DNA of 64,000 nucleotides, taken from assembly GCA_035652075.1 (NCBI GenBank), contig DASREL010000060.1, positions 12,462 to 76,461 on the forward strand, given 5' to 3'. The stretch is from Gp6-AA45 sp035652075. GTDB taxonomy: Bacteria; Acidobacteriota; Vicinamibacteria; Vicinamibacterales; CAVVIG01. The notes under the pieces were generated by a model. The model saw nothing but the letters and a program-made list of their open reading frames with translations. It ran no database searches and had not been told where the DNA came from. Numbering within the stretch: position 1 is the first letter of the stretch; every line of letters begins with the position of its first letter. Positions 9,402 through 18,085 of the stretch are shown here, in pieces. A program made the translations under genes and the position numbers.

Positions 9402-10522
9402 CGCGCAAGCGCCTGCTGACCATCGGCCACTCGTACTGCGTCGAACTGAATCGCCGGTTGCCGCAGGAGATGGCGCGCACCGGTGACTGGGATGTCACCG
9501 CGGTCGCGCCCGCGCGTTTCCGCGGCGATTTCGGCTGGCACACGACGACGGCCACGCCTGACGAGCCGTGCCACGTTGTTGCGATCCCGACGCACTTTGC
9601 CGGCCGCGTGCACACGATGCTCTACGGCGGCGCGTTGACGTCGCTCCTCAAAGAGCGGTGGGACGCCGTCCATTGCTGGGAAGAACCATACGTCGCATCG
9701 GCGGCACAAATCGCGCTGCGCGTCCGGTCCGACACGCCGCTCGTGTTCGCGACGTTTCAAAACATCGTCAAGCGGTATCCGCCGCCGTTCAACTGGATCG
9801 AGCAGGCATCGAAGCGGCGCGCGGACGGAGTGATCGCCTTCGGTCGCACGACGCGTGAAGTGCTCGACGCACGAGGCTGGTCGCAGCCAATGCGAACTAT
9901 TCCGCCTGGCGTGGACGTGCGACGGTTCGCGCCCAATGCCGCCGAACGCGATGCGACACGCCGCGCGTTCGGGTGGACCGATGACACGCCCGTCGTCGGA
10001 TTCGTCGGGCGGTTCGTCGCCGAAAAAGGGCTGCCGCTGTTGATGTCCGCCTTGAACCAACTGTCGACGCGATGGCGCGCGCTGTTTCTCGGTTCAGGTC
10101 CGCTGGAGAACGACGTGCGTGGATGGGCGCATCAGCACGGCGACCGCGTCCGGATCGAAACCACCGTCAGCCACGATCGCGTGCCGGCGTACGTCAACGC
10201 AATGGATCTCCTCTGTGCGCCGAGCCAGACGACGACGCGCTGGCGCGAGCAGTTCGGACGGATGTTGATCGAAGCCTTTGCGTGCGGCGTGCCGGTGATC
10301 GCCTCGAGCAGCGGTGAAATTCCGTTCGTCGTCGGCGATGCCGGCGTCATCGTGCCGGAAGCGGACCACGACGCGTGGGTCGACGCCATCGCGATGCTGA
10401 TCGACGATCCGGCACGGCGCGCCGACCTCGGACGTCGCGGCCGGTGCAGGGCGGAGTCGACGTTTGCGTGGCCGGTGATCGCACGTCAGACCCTCGCGTT
10501 TCTCGGGGAACTCGCGCGATGA
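9398..10522 (+). CDS. Glycosyltransferase family 4
   Basis: A 374-residue GT-B glycosyltransferase. The N-terminus is unusual for GT4, KRLLTIGHSYCVELNRRLPQEMAR, but the pattern DAVHCWEEPY and the C-terminal half are typical: TIPPGVDVRRFAP, VVGFVGRFVAEKGLPLLMSAL and the EX7E motif in EQFGRMLIEAF followed by ACGVPVIASSSGEIPFVV. It starts with an ATGA overlap on the previous stop. The GHSYCV start and the CWEEP segment recur in GT4 proteins of polysaccharide clusters, where the donor remains unknown. Confidence 0.88.
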   Translation: MTRKRLLTIGHSYCVELNRRLPQEMARTGDWDVTAVAPARFRGDFGWHTTTATPDEPCHVVAIPTHFAGRVHTMLYGGALTSLLKERWDAVHCWEEPYVASAAQIALRVRSDTPLVFATFQNIVKRYPPPFNWIEQASKRRADGVIAFGRTTREVLDARGWSQPMRTIPPGVDVRRFAPNAAERDATRRAFGWTDDTPVVGFVGRFVAEKGLPLLMSALNQLSTRWRALFLGSGPLENDVRGWAHQHGDRVRIETTVSHDRVPAYVNAMDLLCAPSQTTTRWREQFGRMLIEAFACGVPVIASSSGEIPFVVGDAGVIVPEADHDAWVDAIAMLIDDPARRADLGRRGRCRAESTFAWPVIARQTLAFLGELAR

Positions 10523-11415
10523 CGCCGAAGCTGTCGCTGGTCATCCCGACGTTCAACAACGTCAAGGTGCTGCAGCAGTGCCTCGAGAGCTGGGAACAAT
10601 TCGGCGGCGACGCGCCGATCGAACTCGTCGTCATCGAAGACGGCTGTCGCGATGAGACGCCGGCGTTTCTCGAGTCGGCCGCGGCGACGCCGTGGGGCCG
10701 CGAGCATCTGCGGTGGATTCACGAGACCAACGTTCACGAACTGCGCGCCACCAATCGCGGTCTGCGCGAGGCGCGCGCGCCATTGATCATGACGTGGCAC
10801 GACGACATGTTCGTGCGCGTGCCGTGGCTGGCCTCGGAGTTGATTCGCATCTTCGAGCGCTATCCCGATATCGGACTCCTCTGCATGAGCCGCGGCCTGA
10901 CGTGCACGCCGTGCGAGACACCGCTCGCGACGTGGACCGACGCGATCGACTGGAAACGGCTGCAAAGCACGATCGGACAAGGACTCGCGAACTGGTGGTC
11001 GCTGTACGAAGTGGACGCCGTCGTCCGACCGTGGGTCGTCCGCCGCGAATGCATCGACCGCGTCGGCGTGTTCGACGAGGCGTTCGTGCCGACCGGATGG
11101 GACGAATCCGATCTCGCGTTTCGTATCCGCGAAGCGGGATGGCGCGTCGCCGTCCACGGGTACGAGCGCGCGCGCGCATTCAAACATCTCGGCAGCACGA
11201 CGTTCACGAAGTACTCGCTCAATCTCGAGCGCGATCTGCAGAACGCGCGGTTGTTCTATGGACGATGGGAGCGTCAGATAGCCGCGGGCGCCGATCGCCG
11301 GCGTCACCGGTGGCGACGGCCGATGTCGGCGGACGCGTGGGCGTCGATGGTGCGCACGATGATCGAGTACGCCGTGCCGGCGCGCCGGCGGCTCATGCTG
11401 AGCGGGCAATGGTAG
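10519..11415 (+). CDS. Glycosyltransferase family 2
   Basis: A 298-residue GT-A glycosyltransferase. It has KLSLVIPTFNNVKVLQQCLESW at the N-terminus, ELVVIEDGCRDETP as the nucleotide-binding loop and MTWHDDMFV as the metal-binding acidic pair. The segment GVFDEAFVPTGWDESDLAFRIREAGW is the usual acceptor-site GxxDE...ED region. The ATG start overlaps the previous stop as ATGA. The C-terminal 50 residues are Arg-rich and basic, which may help membrane association. Confidence 0.88.
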   Translation: MTPKLSLVIPTFNNVKVLQQCLESWEQFGGDAPIELVVIEDGCRDETPAFLESAAATPWGREHLRWIHETNVHELRATNRGLREARAPLIMTWHDDMFVRVPWLASELIRIFERYPDIGLLCMSRGLTCTPCETPLATWTDAIDWKRLQSTIGQGLANWWSLYEVDAVVRPWVVRRECIDRVGVFDEAFVPTGWDESDLAFRIREAGWRVAVHGYERARAFKHLGSTTFTKYSLNLERDLQNARLFYGRWERQIAAGADRRRHRWRRPMSADAWASMVRTMIEYAVPARRRLMLSGQW

Positions 11416-12275
11416 ATGTCGGGTCGCCGCGCGTGACGGCACGAGCCGGCGACGCATTCCGCCGGCCCAGTGCCGCCGAACGCGCCGCGCGGCGTCTGAC
11501 AGCGTGGGTGACGACGCCGGCGATCCGCGGCGCGCTGCAGCGGATGTATGCGGGCGTGTTGACGATCGCGACGCGCGGCCGCGGCCTGACGTCGACGTTG
11601 CCGGGCGGAGAAGTAGTGAGAGTGCTGCCCGCATTCCGCTTTCTGACGTGGAATGCGACGGAGTACGACGCATTTCGCGCCGTCGTCAAGCCGGGAATGA
11701 CCGCGTTCGACATCGGCGCAAACGTCGGCAGCTACACACTGCTGCTGGCGCAGTGGGTTGGCCGAGAGGGCCATGTGTATGCGTTCGAACCGTCGGCCAC
11801 TCCGTTCGAAGGATTGCGACGTCACGTCGACATCAACGGCGTGAGTGCCGTTGCAACGCCGATCGCGTCTGCGGTCGGCGCGACGACCGGCACGCTGCCG
11901 TTTGTCGTGGCGTCCACGCCCGGCGAGAGCCGCCTTGCGCCCGCACACGGTTCGGCCGCCGCGACAGCGGTTCCAGTGACGACGATCGACGCCTTCTGCG
12001 CGCGCCACGGCGTCACGCCCGATTTCATCAAAGTCGATGTCGAAGGCAGCGAGCTCGACGTGCTCCGCGGCGCGCGGCAGACGATCGCTCGCACGGCGGG
12101 CCGTCTCGCGCTGTTCGTCGAGTTGCACCCGTCGCTCTGGCGGGAGCGCGGCATCTCGCGCGCCGACGTCGAGGAGGAGCTCGATCGCCTGAACCTATCC
12201 GTCGTCGGCTTCGAGCCGCACGCCGATCCCTGGACGCTCGAGGGCGTCTGCGTCCGCCTCGTCCCGCGACACTGA
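11409..12275 (+). CDS. FkbM family methyltransferase
   Basis: A 288-residue class I methyltransferase. SAM motif I is FDIGANVGSYTLLLAQWVG near residue 98, followed by VYAFEPSATPFEGL and the FkbM hallmark DFIKVDVEGSELDVLRGARQTI and LFVELHPSLW. The ATG at 11409 overlaps the upstream stop by seven bases. The first 70 residues are basic and variable. It probably O-methylates a sugar residue of the glycan built by this operon. Confidence 0.9.
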   Translation: MVDVGSPRVTARAGDAFRRPSAAERAARRLTAWVTTPAIRGALQRMYAGVLTIATRGRGLTSTLPGGEVVRVLPAFRFLTWNATEYDAFRAVVKPGMTAFDIGANVGSYTLLLAQWVGREGHVYAFEPSATPFEGLRRHVDINGVSAVATPIASAVGATTGTLPFVVASTPGESRLAPAHGSAAATAVPVTTIDAFCARHGVTPDFIKVDVEGSELDVLRGARQTIARTAGRLALFVELHPSLWRERGISRADVEEELDRLNLSVVGFEPHADPWTLEGVCVRLVPRH

Positions 12276-13498
12276 TGCGCATCCTGATTGCGAACGACGG
12301 ATTCGAGGACGCCGGCGGCGTTCAACAGTACCTCGACGCCGTCGCGGGCGCGTTGATCGCGCGCGGTCATCACGTGGCGGTCATGCATCGTGACGTCGTG
12401 CGCGGGCCCGGCACGTCCCTGTTTTCGTCACTGCCGCAGTTCAGCGTTGTGACTGCCGGCATGGACGCGGCGATCGCGGCCGCGCGCGCGTGGCGGCCGG
12501 ACGTCTGCTACTCGCACAACATGAACGTGCTCGAGGTCGATGCGGCGCTCGCGTCGACGATGCCGGTCGTCAAGTTCATGCACGGCTACTTCGGCACGTG
12601 CGTCAGCGGCCTGAAGCAGCACGCGTGGCCGACGCCGACGCCGTGCGACCGCGCGTTCGGTCCGATGTGCGCCGCGCTTTTTTTTCCGCGGCGGTGCGGT
12701 CAGGCGTCGGTGACCGTCTTGCGCCGCCAGTACGCCTGGACGCGCCGGCAGCACGATCTCTTTCCGCGATACCGCGCGATCGTCGTCGCCAGCGAGCACA
12801 TGCGTCGCGAGTATCTGCGTAACGGTGCCGACGCCTCGTCGGTTCAGACGATTCCGTTGTTCGCGACCTGCGCGCCGTTGGCGTCGCCGGAATTACCGAC
12901 GGCGGAACCGCACGTCGCGTTTCTCGGACGGATGACGCCGCTGAAGGGCAGCGAGCTTCTCATCCAGGCGGTTGCGATCGCGAACGCCGCGCTCGGCGAG
13001 TCGATCCGGTTGACGATGATCGGCGCCGGTCCCGATCGGGCGCGCTACCAGGACATCGCGCGTCGTGCCGGCGTGAACGGCGACATCATTCCGTGGCAGA
13101 CCGGTCCAGAACGCTTCGCCCTTCTCCGACGCGCGCATCTTGTCGCAATCCCGAGCACGTGGCCGGAGCCATTCGGGCTCGTCGGCCTCGAAGCGTCAGC
13201 GAACGGCGTGCCGGCGATCGCGTTCAACATCGGCGGTATCACGGAATGGCTGCGCCCCGGCATCAACGGGATCCTCGTGGACGCGCAACCGCCGACCGCC
13301 GACGCGTTCGGCCGCGCACTGGCCGACGCCTTTGTCAATCGGGACCGCCTGGTCGCCATGCGCGAGCAGGCGCTCGGTGTCGCGCGCGACATGTCGCTGG
13401 CGCGCCATGTCGACCGACTCGAACAGCTTCTCGCGCGCTGCTGCGATGCGAGCGACACACAGCACGTCGTCAAGGAGGCGCGATGGGCACGCGGGTGA
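12275..13498 (+). CDS. Glycosyltransferase family 4
   Basis: A 407-residue GT-B glycosyltransferase. The N-terminus RILIANDGFEDAGGVQQYLDAVAGAL is typical of GT4. A Cys-containing insertion around residues 105-150 (FGTCVSGLK, PTPCDRAFGPMCAALFFPRRCGQ) is shared by a GT4 subgroup. The donor domain has VAFLGRMTPLKGSELLIQAV, MIGAGPDRARYQDIA and EX7E in EPFGLVGLEAS. The ATG shares one base with the upstream TGA (TGATG). The clustered Cys residues could bind a metal or be structural; that is inference. Confidence 0.88.
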   Translation: MRILIANDGFEDAGGVQQYLDAVAGALIARGHHVAVMHRDVVRGPGTSLFSSLPQFSVVTAGMDAAIAAARAWRPDVCYSHNMNVLEVDAALASTMPVVKFMHGYFGTCVSGLKQHAWPTPTPCDRAFGPMCAALFFPRRCGQASVTVLRRQYAWTRRQHDLFPRYRAIVVASEHMRREYLRNGADASSVQTIPLFATCAPLASPELPTAEPHVAFLGRMTPLKGSELLIQAVAIANAALGESIRLTMIGAGPDRARYQDIARRAGVNGDIIPWQTGPERFALLRRAHLVAIPSTWPEPFGLVGLEASANGVPAIAFNIGGITEWLRPGINGILVDAQPPTADAFGRALADAFVNRDRLVAMREQALGVARDMSLARHVDRLEQLLARCCDASDTQHVVKEARWARG

Positions 13499-14403
13499 CG
13501 GTCACCGGCGGAGCCGGATTCCTCGGTCAATACGTCGTGGAGAAATTTTCGGCGCATGGCTACGACGTGTTCGTGCCGCGCCACAGCGACTACGACTTGA
13601 CGCAGGAAGCCGACGTTGCGCGAATGTACGACGACGGCCGGCCGGAAATCGTGATCCATCTGGCGGCGGTCGTTGGCGGACTCGGCGCCAACGTCGCGAA
13701 CCCGGGAAAGTTTCTGTACGACAACGTCCTCATGGGACTGCACCTGATGGAGCACGCGCGGCGCCGCGGCGTGCGCAAGTTCGTCACCATCGGGACGATC
13801 TGCGAGTACCCGAAGATTACGCCGCTGCCGTTTCGCGAGACCGACTTGTGGAACGGATACCCCGACGAGGCGACTGCCCCGTACGGCATCGCGAAGAAAA
13901 CGATCCTCGTGCAGGGCCAGGTGTACCGGCAGCAGTACGGCTTCGACGCGATTCATTTGCTGCCGGTCAACCTGTATGGACCGCGCGATAACTTCGATCC
14001 CCGCACGTCGCACGTTGTGCCCGCGATGATTCGGAAATGCGTGGAAGCGGCCGATCGCAAGCGCCAGCAGGTGGTGTGCTGGGGTGATGGCACAGCGACG
14101 CGCGAGTTCTTGTACGTCGACGATTGCGCCGAGGCGATCCTGCTGGCCACCGAGCGATTCAGCAGTCCGGAACCGGTCAACCTCGGATCCGGCCACGAGA
14201 TCTCGATGCGCCGGCTGATCGACCAGATTGCCGAGATCTGCCGCTTCGAAGGTGAAATCGTGTGGGACGCGTCGATGCCGAACGGTCAGCCGCGACGATG
14301 TCTGGACGTGACGCGCGCCGAGGCGTGCTTCGGTTTCCGCGCGACGACCGATTTTCGCGAGGGTCTGGCGCGCACCATCGAGTGGTACCGCGGAACGCTG
14401 TGA
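13483..14403 (+). CDS. NAD-dependent epimerase/dehydratase, GDP-L-fucose-synthase-like
   Basis: A 306-residue short-chain dehydrogenase of the extended type. It has the NAD(P)-binding TGGAGFLGQYVVEKF motif, the catalytic YGIAKK (YxxxK), and LYGPRDNFDPRTSHVVPAMIRK, a run strongly reminiscent of GDP-L-fucose synthase (Fcl), which epimerises and reduces GDP-4-keto-6-deoxymannose. The catalytic Ser position reads TIGTICEYP, with Thr in place of the usual Ser. The start is supported by an AAGGAGG Shine-Dalgarno at 13472-13478. No GDP-mannose dehydratase (Gmd) is in the window, so the exact nucleotide sugar is uncertain. It would supply a deoxy-sugar donor to the neighbouring transferases. Confidence 0.8.
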   Translation: MGTRVTVTGGAGFLGQYVVEKFSAHGYDVFVPRHSDYDLTQEADVARMYDDGRPEIVIHLAAVVGGLGANVANPGKFLYDNVLMGLHLMEHARRRGVRKFVTIGTICEYPKITPLPFRETDLWNGYPDEATAPYGIAKKTILVQGQVYRQQYGFDAIHLLPVNLYGPRDNFDPRTSHVVPAMIRKCVEAADRKRQQVVCWGDGTATREFLYVDDCAEAILLATERFSSPEPVNLGSGHEISMRRLIDQIAEICRFEGEIVWDASMPNGQPRRCLDVTRAEACFGFRATTDFREGLARTIEWYRGTL

Positions 14404-15548
14404 CCCGTCGTCTCTCCATTGCGCTCTGCGACGACTTCCGCGAGGAAGGGTGGCCGAGCATGGACCGCGTCGCGGAGACGCTGCACGCCGCGCTCGTCGC
14501 GCACCACGCGTCGGAGTTCTCCGTCGAGCGCATCGCGCCGGAGTTCGCGCGTGCCGCGACGGCGATGCCGCTCGTCGGCGAGGCACACGTCGCGACGAAG
14601 ATCGATCGCTTCGTTAATCGATTTCTCCGCTATCCGCAGCACGCGCGCACGTTGACCGATCGGTTCGACGTGTTCCACATCGTCGATCACAGCTACGCGC
14701 ACGTCGCACACGCGCTGCCGGCCGAGCGGACCGTGATCACCTGTCACGACCTGGACGCGTTCCGATCGATTCTCGAGCCGGAGCGCGAACCGCGGTCCGA
14801 GGCGTTCCGTCTCGCCACGCGTCGTGTGCTGACCGGGTTACAGCGCGCGGCGCGGGTCATGTGCGATACCGCTGCGGTTCGAGACCAGCTTGTCGGCGCG
14901 AACCTCATCTCCGCGTCGAAGATCGTCGTCGCGCCGCTTGGCGTCGACGACGCGTTTTTTGCCGAAACGCGTGACGCTGACGCCGCATCCGGCGCCATCG
15001 AGTTGCTGCACGTCGGGTCGACGGCGCCGCGCAAACGCATTGACGTCCTGCTGCGCATCGTCGCGTCGCTTGCGCCGGCGTTCCCGCGCCTCCGGCTCGT
15101 GCGAGTCGGCGATCCGTTGACGGACGAGCACCGCGCGTTGGCGCGCAATCTCGGCGTCGCCGACCGCATCGACGAGCGCGGGCTCGTCGACGAAGCGACG
15201 TTGCCGTCGCTCTATCGTGACGCGACGCTGGTCCTGCAGCCGTCGGACCGCGAAGGATTCGGCTTTCCGGTCATCGAGGCGCTGGCATCCGGCACGCCGG
15301 TCGTCGCGAGCGATCTCGCGGTGCTGCGCGAAGTGGGCGGCGCGGCGGTGACGTTCGTTCCGGTCGGCGATGACACCGGCTGGGCGAGCGCGGTGGCGTC
15401 GCTGCTGCGCGAGCGTGCCGATTGTCCGGCGCAGTGGGACGCGCGTCGAGCGGCCGGCCGCACGCACGCGCGCCGTTTCACCTGGTCTGCCTACGCGGAC
15501 ATCGTCGCCGCCGTCTATCGCGGCGTGGCTGCGGCCGTGCCTGCATGA
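14400..15548 (+). CDS. Glycosyltransferase family 4
   Basis: A 382-residue GT-B glycosyltransferase. The acceptor domain has FDVFHIVDHSYAHVAHALP and VITCHDLDAFR, a pattern seen in mannosyltransferase-like GT4 enzymes. The donor domain has VVAPLGVDDAFF, LLHVGSTAPRKRIDVLLRIV and EX7E in EGFGFPVIEAL, followed by GTPVVASDLAVLREV. The GTG start overlaps the previous stop as GTGA. It probably acts on the cytoplasmic face during repeat-unit assembly. Confidence 0.88.
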   Translation: MTRRLSIALCDDFREEGWPSMDRVAETLHAALVAHHASEFSVERIAPEFARAATAMPLVGEAHVATKIDRFVNRFLRYPQHARTLTDRFDVFHIVDHSYAHVAHALPAERTVITCHDLDAFRSILEPEREPRSEAFRLATRRVLTGLQRAARVMCDTAAVRDQLVGANLISASKIVVAPLGVDDAFFAETRDADAASGAIELLHVGSTAPRKRIDVLLRIVASLAPAFPRLRLVRVGDPLTDEHRALARNLGVADRIDERGLVDEATLPSLYRDATLVLQPSDREGFGFPVIEALASGTPVVASDLAVLREVGGAAVTFVPVGDDTGWASAVASLLRERADCPAQWDARRAAGRTHARRFTWSAYADIVAAVYRGVAAAVPA

Positions 15549-16705
15549 TGAAGGTCGTTCACGCCGCGAAGTTTTATCCGCCCGTGCCCGGCGGCATGGA
15601 AACGGTCGTCGGCGATCTGTGCAGCGGTACTGCCCGCGACTGGGAGAACGTCGTCGTCGCGGCGAACAACACGCCGCATTCGGTCCGTGAGTCGCGCGAT
15701 GGCGTGACGGTCATCCGCGTGGCGTCGTTCGCGCGGCCGGCGTCAGTACCGCTCTGCCCGTCGCTGCCGTGGCATTTGTGGCGGCAGCACGCGGATTGCG
15801 TCGTGCTGCACGAGCCGAATCCGATTGCCGGCACATCGCTGTGGCTGCGCACGCCGGCGCCCCGGCTCGTCATCTGGCATCACAGCGATCTGTTGCGCCC
15901 GTGGTGGGCGCTCCCGACGTACGCGCGCGTCGTGCAGCGCGCGCTGTATCGGCGCGCCGATTGCGTCATCGTGTCGAACCCGGTGCTCGCGACGCGATCG
16001 CCGTTGGTGAGGTTCGCGCGGCGCGTCGCGGTCATTCCGTTCGGCATCGATCTCGCGCGCTTCGAGCGGACACACGACGCGCAACAGACGACGAGCATCG
16101 CGGAAATCCATCGTGAAACCCGCGGACCTCGACTGCTGTTCGTCGGACGACTCGTGTACTACAAGGGCGTCAACGTGCTGCTCGATGCGCTGCGCGACTG
16201 GCCAGGTTCGCTCATCGTCGTCGGGGAAGGGCCGCTCGCACACACATTGCGGCAGCGCGCCGAGGCGCTCGGCGTCGCCGATCGGATCATGTGGGCGGGT
16301 CACGTGGCGGATGCGGATCTCCCGGCGTACTACCGAGCTGCCGACGCGTTCGTATTGCCGTCGCTGGCGATCACCGAGACGTTCGGCGTCGCGCAGGTCG
16401 AGGCGATGGCATCGGGGCTGCCGGTCGTCAGCACGAACCTGCCGACCGGCGTGCCATGGGTCAATCAGCACGACGTCAGCGGTCTGGTGGTCGAGCCGAA
16501 CGATGCCGCGGCGCTCGGACGGGCGCTGCGACGGCTCGCCGCCGACGATGCGCTGCGGCGAAGGCTGGCGGACGGCGCGCGGCAGCGGGCGCGATCGCTC
16601 TTCAGTCGTGAGCGCATGATTGCGTCGTTTCGCGACGTCATCGACACGGTGGTGCGCACACCCGAGCGGCTCGACGAACGGCTGGCCGCTGCTGGAGTGC
16701 GATGA
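15545..16705 (+). CDS. Glycosyltransferase family 4
   Basis: A 386-residue GT-B glycosyltransferase. KVVHAAKFYPPVPGGMETVVGDLC is the standard GT4 N-terminus (YPP..GG.E). The donor domain shows VIPFGIDLARFE, LLFVGRLVYYKGVNVLLDAL, IVVGEGPLAHTLRQRAEALGVADRI and EX7E in ETFGVAQVEAM. Two in-frame ATG codons lie at 15545 and 15548; the first gives an ATGA overlap with the upstream stop. Enzymes of this pattern are often rhamnosyl- or mannosyltransferases, but the donor is not determined here. Confidence 0.88.
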   Translation: MMKVVHAAKFYPPVPGGMETVVGDLCSGTARDWENVVVAANNTPHSVRESRDGVTVIRVASFARPASVPLCPSLPWHLWRQHADCVVLHEPNPIAGTSLWLRTPAPRLVIWHHSDLLRPWWALPTYARVVQRALYRRADCVIVSNPVLATRSPLVRFARRVAVIPFGIDLARFERTHDAQQTTSIAEIHRETRGPRLLFVGRLVYYKGVNVLLDALRDWPGSLIVVGEGPLAHTLRQRAEALGVADRIMWAGHVADADLPAYYRAADAFVLPSLAITETFGVAQVEAMASGLPVVSTNLPTGVPWVNQHDVSGLVVEPNDAAALGRALRRLAADDALRRRLADGARQRARSLFSRERMIASFRDVIDTVVRTPERLDERLAAAGVR

Positions 16706-17313
16706 ACCGCGTGGCGAAGCGCACGTTGGACGTGACGCTCGCCGGCCTCGGCATCGTCCTGTCGTCGCCGCTGTGGGCGGTGATCGCGGCCGCGATCAAA
16801 CTCGACTCGGATGGTCCGGTGTTCTTCCAACAGGCGCGCGTCGGCGCGGCGGGACGTCCGTTCCTGGTGTTGAAGTTTCGCTCGATGATTGCGGACGCCG
16901 AGCGCGCGAGCGGTCCGTTGCAGGCGGAAGATGCCGACCCGCGCGTCACGCGCGTCGGTCGTCTGTTGCGCGCGACGGCGATGGACGAACTGCCGCAGCT
17001 GTGGAACATCTTTCGCGGCGACATGAGCTTCGTCGGCCCGCGCGCGCTGAGGCCGGAGGAAATGGAAGTCGCCGGCGGGGAAGTGATCCCGCTCGAGCGC
17101 ATTCCCGGCTTCGAGGAACGCTGCGCGGTGCCGCCGGGCCTGACCGGCATCGCGCAGATTTACGCGCCGCGCGACATCACGCGCCGGCAGAAATTCCGCT
17201 TCGATCGGCTCTATATCCAGCGTCAATCGTTCCTGCTCGATGTTCGGTTGATCGCGTTGTCGTTCTGGATTTCGTTGAGAGGCACGTGGGAGACGCGAGC
17301 AAAGAAGTTCTGA
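16702..17313 (+). CDS. Bacterial sugar transferase (monotopic phosphoglycosyl transferase) starting repeat-unit synthesis
   Basis: A 203-residue protein of the PF02397 family, close to the minimal PglC size. A single N-terminal membrane helix, LAGLGIVLSSPLWAVIAAAI, is followed by the conserved VFFQQARVG, LKFRSM and MDELPQLWNIFRGDMSFVGPRAL. The Asp-Glu pair in MDELPQL is the catalytic dyad of this class. The enzyme moves a phosphosugar from a nucleotide sugar onto undecaprenyl phosphate, the first step of repeat-unit assembly. It lacks the long N-terminal multi-helix domain of WbaP-like members. The start is an ATGA overlap. Confidence 0.9.
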   Translation: MNRVAKRTLDVTLAGLGIVLSSPLWAVIAAAIKLDSDGPVFFQQARVGAAGRPFLVLKFRSMIADAERASGPLQAEDADPRVTRVGRLLRATAMDELPQLWNIFRGDMSFVGPRALRPEEMEVAGGEVIPLERIPGFEERCAVPPGLTGIAQIYAPRDITRRQKFRFDRLYIQRQSFLLDVRLIALSFWISLRGTWETRAKKF

Positions 17314-18077
17314 CCGCGATCAAAGACGGTCATTACGCGGCGAAGCAGATTTACTGCAAAGACCGGATGATCGCGTGGAGCCACCGCCGTCGCTTCGAGA
17401 CGGGGCTGCAACTCGCCGCGCGCTTTCGCGGCCAGCGGATCCTCGATTACGGATGCGGCGACGGTACCTTTCTCGCGTTGCTGCTGGCGTCGCCTGACGC
17501 GCCGGGTTCGGCCGTCGGCGCCGAACTCGACGATGTGCAGGTGCACGATTGCCGCGCGCGGCTCGGCGCGTTGCCGGGCGTCGCCTTCGAGCTGATTGCG
17601 AACCTCGATCGGCCGGAGCACGCCGGCGCTTACGACGGCATCGTGTGCATGGAGGTTCTCGAACACGTCGTCAACGTGGACGCGATCGTCGACCGGCTGT
17701 GGCGGCTGCTCGCGGACCGGGGGACGCTGCTCGTGAGCGTCCCCGTCGAAACGGGTGTCCCGCTGGTGATCAAGCAGTCGGCGCGGCGGATTGCCGGTTG
17801 GCGACGACTCGGTGATTACGACACGACGAGCCGCTATACCTGGCGCGAACTCGCCGCCGGCGTTGTCGCGGGCCGCGGCCAACACATACGCCGGCCGGTC
17901 TACGAAGGCACGGCGGGACCGCCGTATCACGATCACAAGGGGTTCAACTGGCGTGCGCTGGCCGACCGCATTTCGCGCCGGTTTGCGATCGAGTCGATCG
18001 TCGCCTCTCCGATCCGGTGGCTAGGGCCGTCGCTGGCGACGCAGGTCTGGTTCGTGGCGCATAAAAGGCCCGTATAA
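17286..18077 (+). CDS. Class I SAM-dependent methyltransferase
   Basis: A 263-residue methyltransferase: motif I RILDYGCGDGTFLALLLAS around residue 55, motif II GAELDD, and CMEVLEHVVNVDAIVDRLWRLL, the Methyltransf_11/23 pattern. The GTG at 17286 overlaps the upstream gene by 28 bases, the longest overlap of this operon; no closer start precedes the conserved region by a sensible distance. It is the last gene of the overlapping run. The substrate is unknown, probably a sugar or a lipid-linked intermediate. Confidence 0.8.
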   Translation: MGDASKEVLTAIKDGHYAAKQIYCKDRMIAWSHRRRFETGLQLAARFRGQRILDYGCGDGTFLALLLASPDAPGSAVGAELDDVQVHDCRARLGALPGVAFELIANLDRPEHAGAYDGIVCMEVLEHVVNVDAIVDRLWRLLADRGTLLVSVPVETGVPLVIKQSARRIAGWRRLGDYDTTSRYTWRELAAGVVAGRGQHIRRPVYEGTAGPPYHDHKGFNWRALADRISRRFAIESIVASPIRWLGPSLATQVWFVAHKRPV

Positions 18078-18078
18078 T
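18051..18078 (+). promoter_or_regulatory. Candidate promoter with perfect -10 box before a leaderless GTG
   Basis: TATAAT at 18073-18078 lies only 7 bases before the GTG start of the next gene. A weak -35-like TTCGTG lies at 18051 with a 16-base spacer. There is no Shine-Dalgarno sequence. A transcript from this box would begin at or very near the GTG. Confidence 0.45.
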
Positions 18079-18085
18079 CTCTCCC

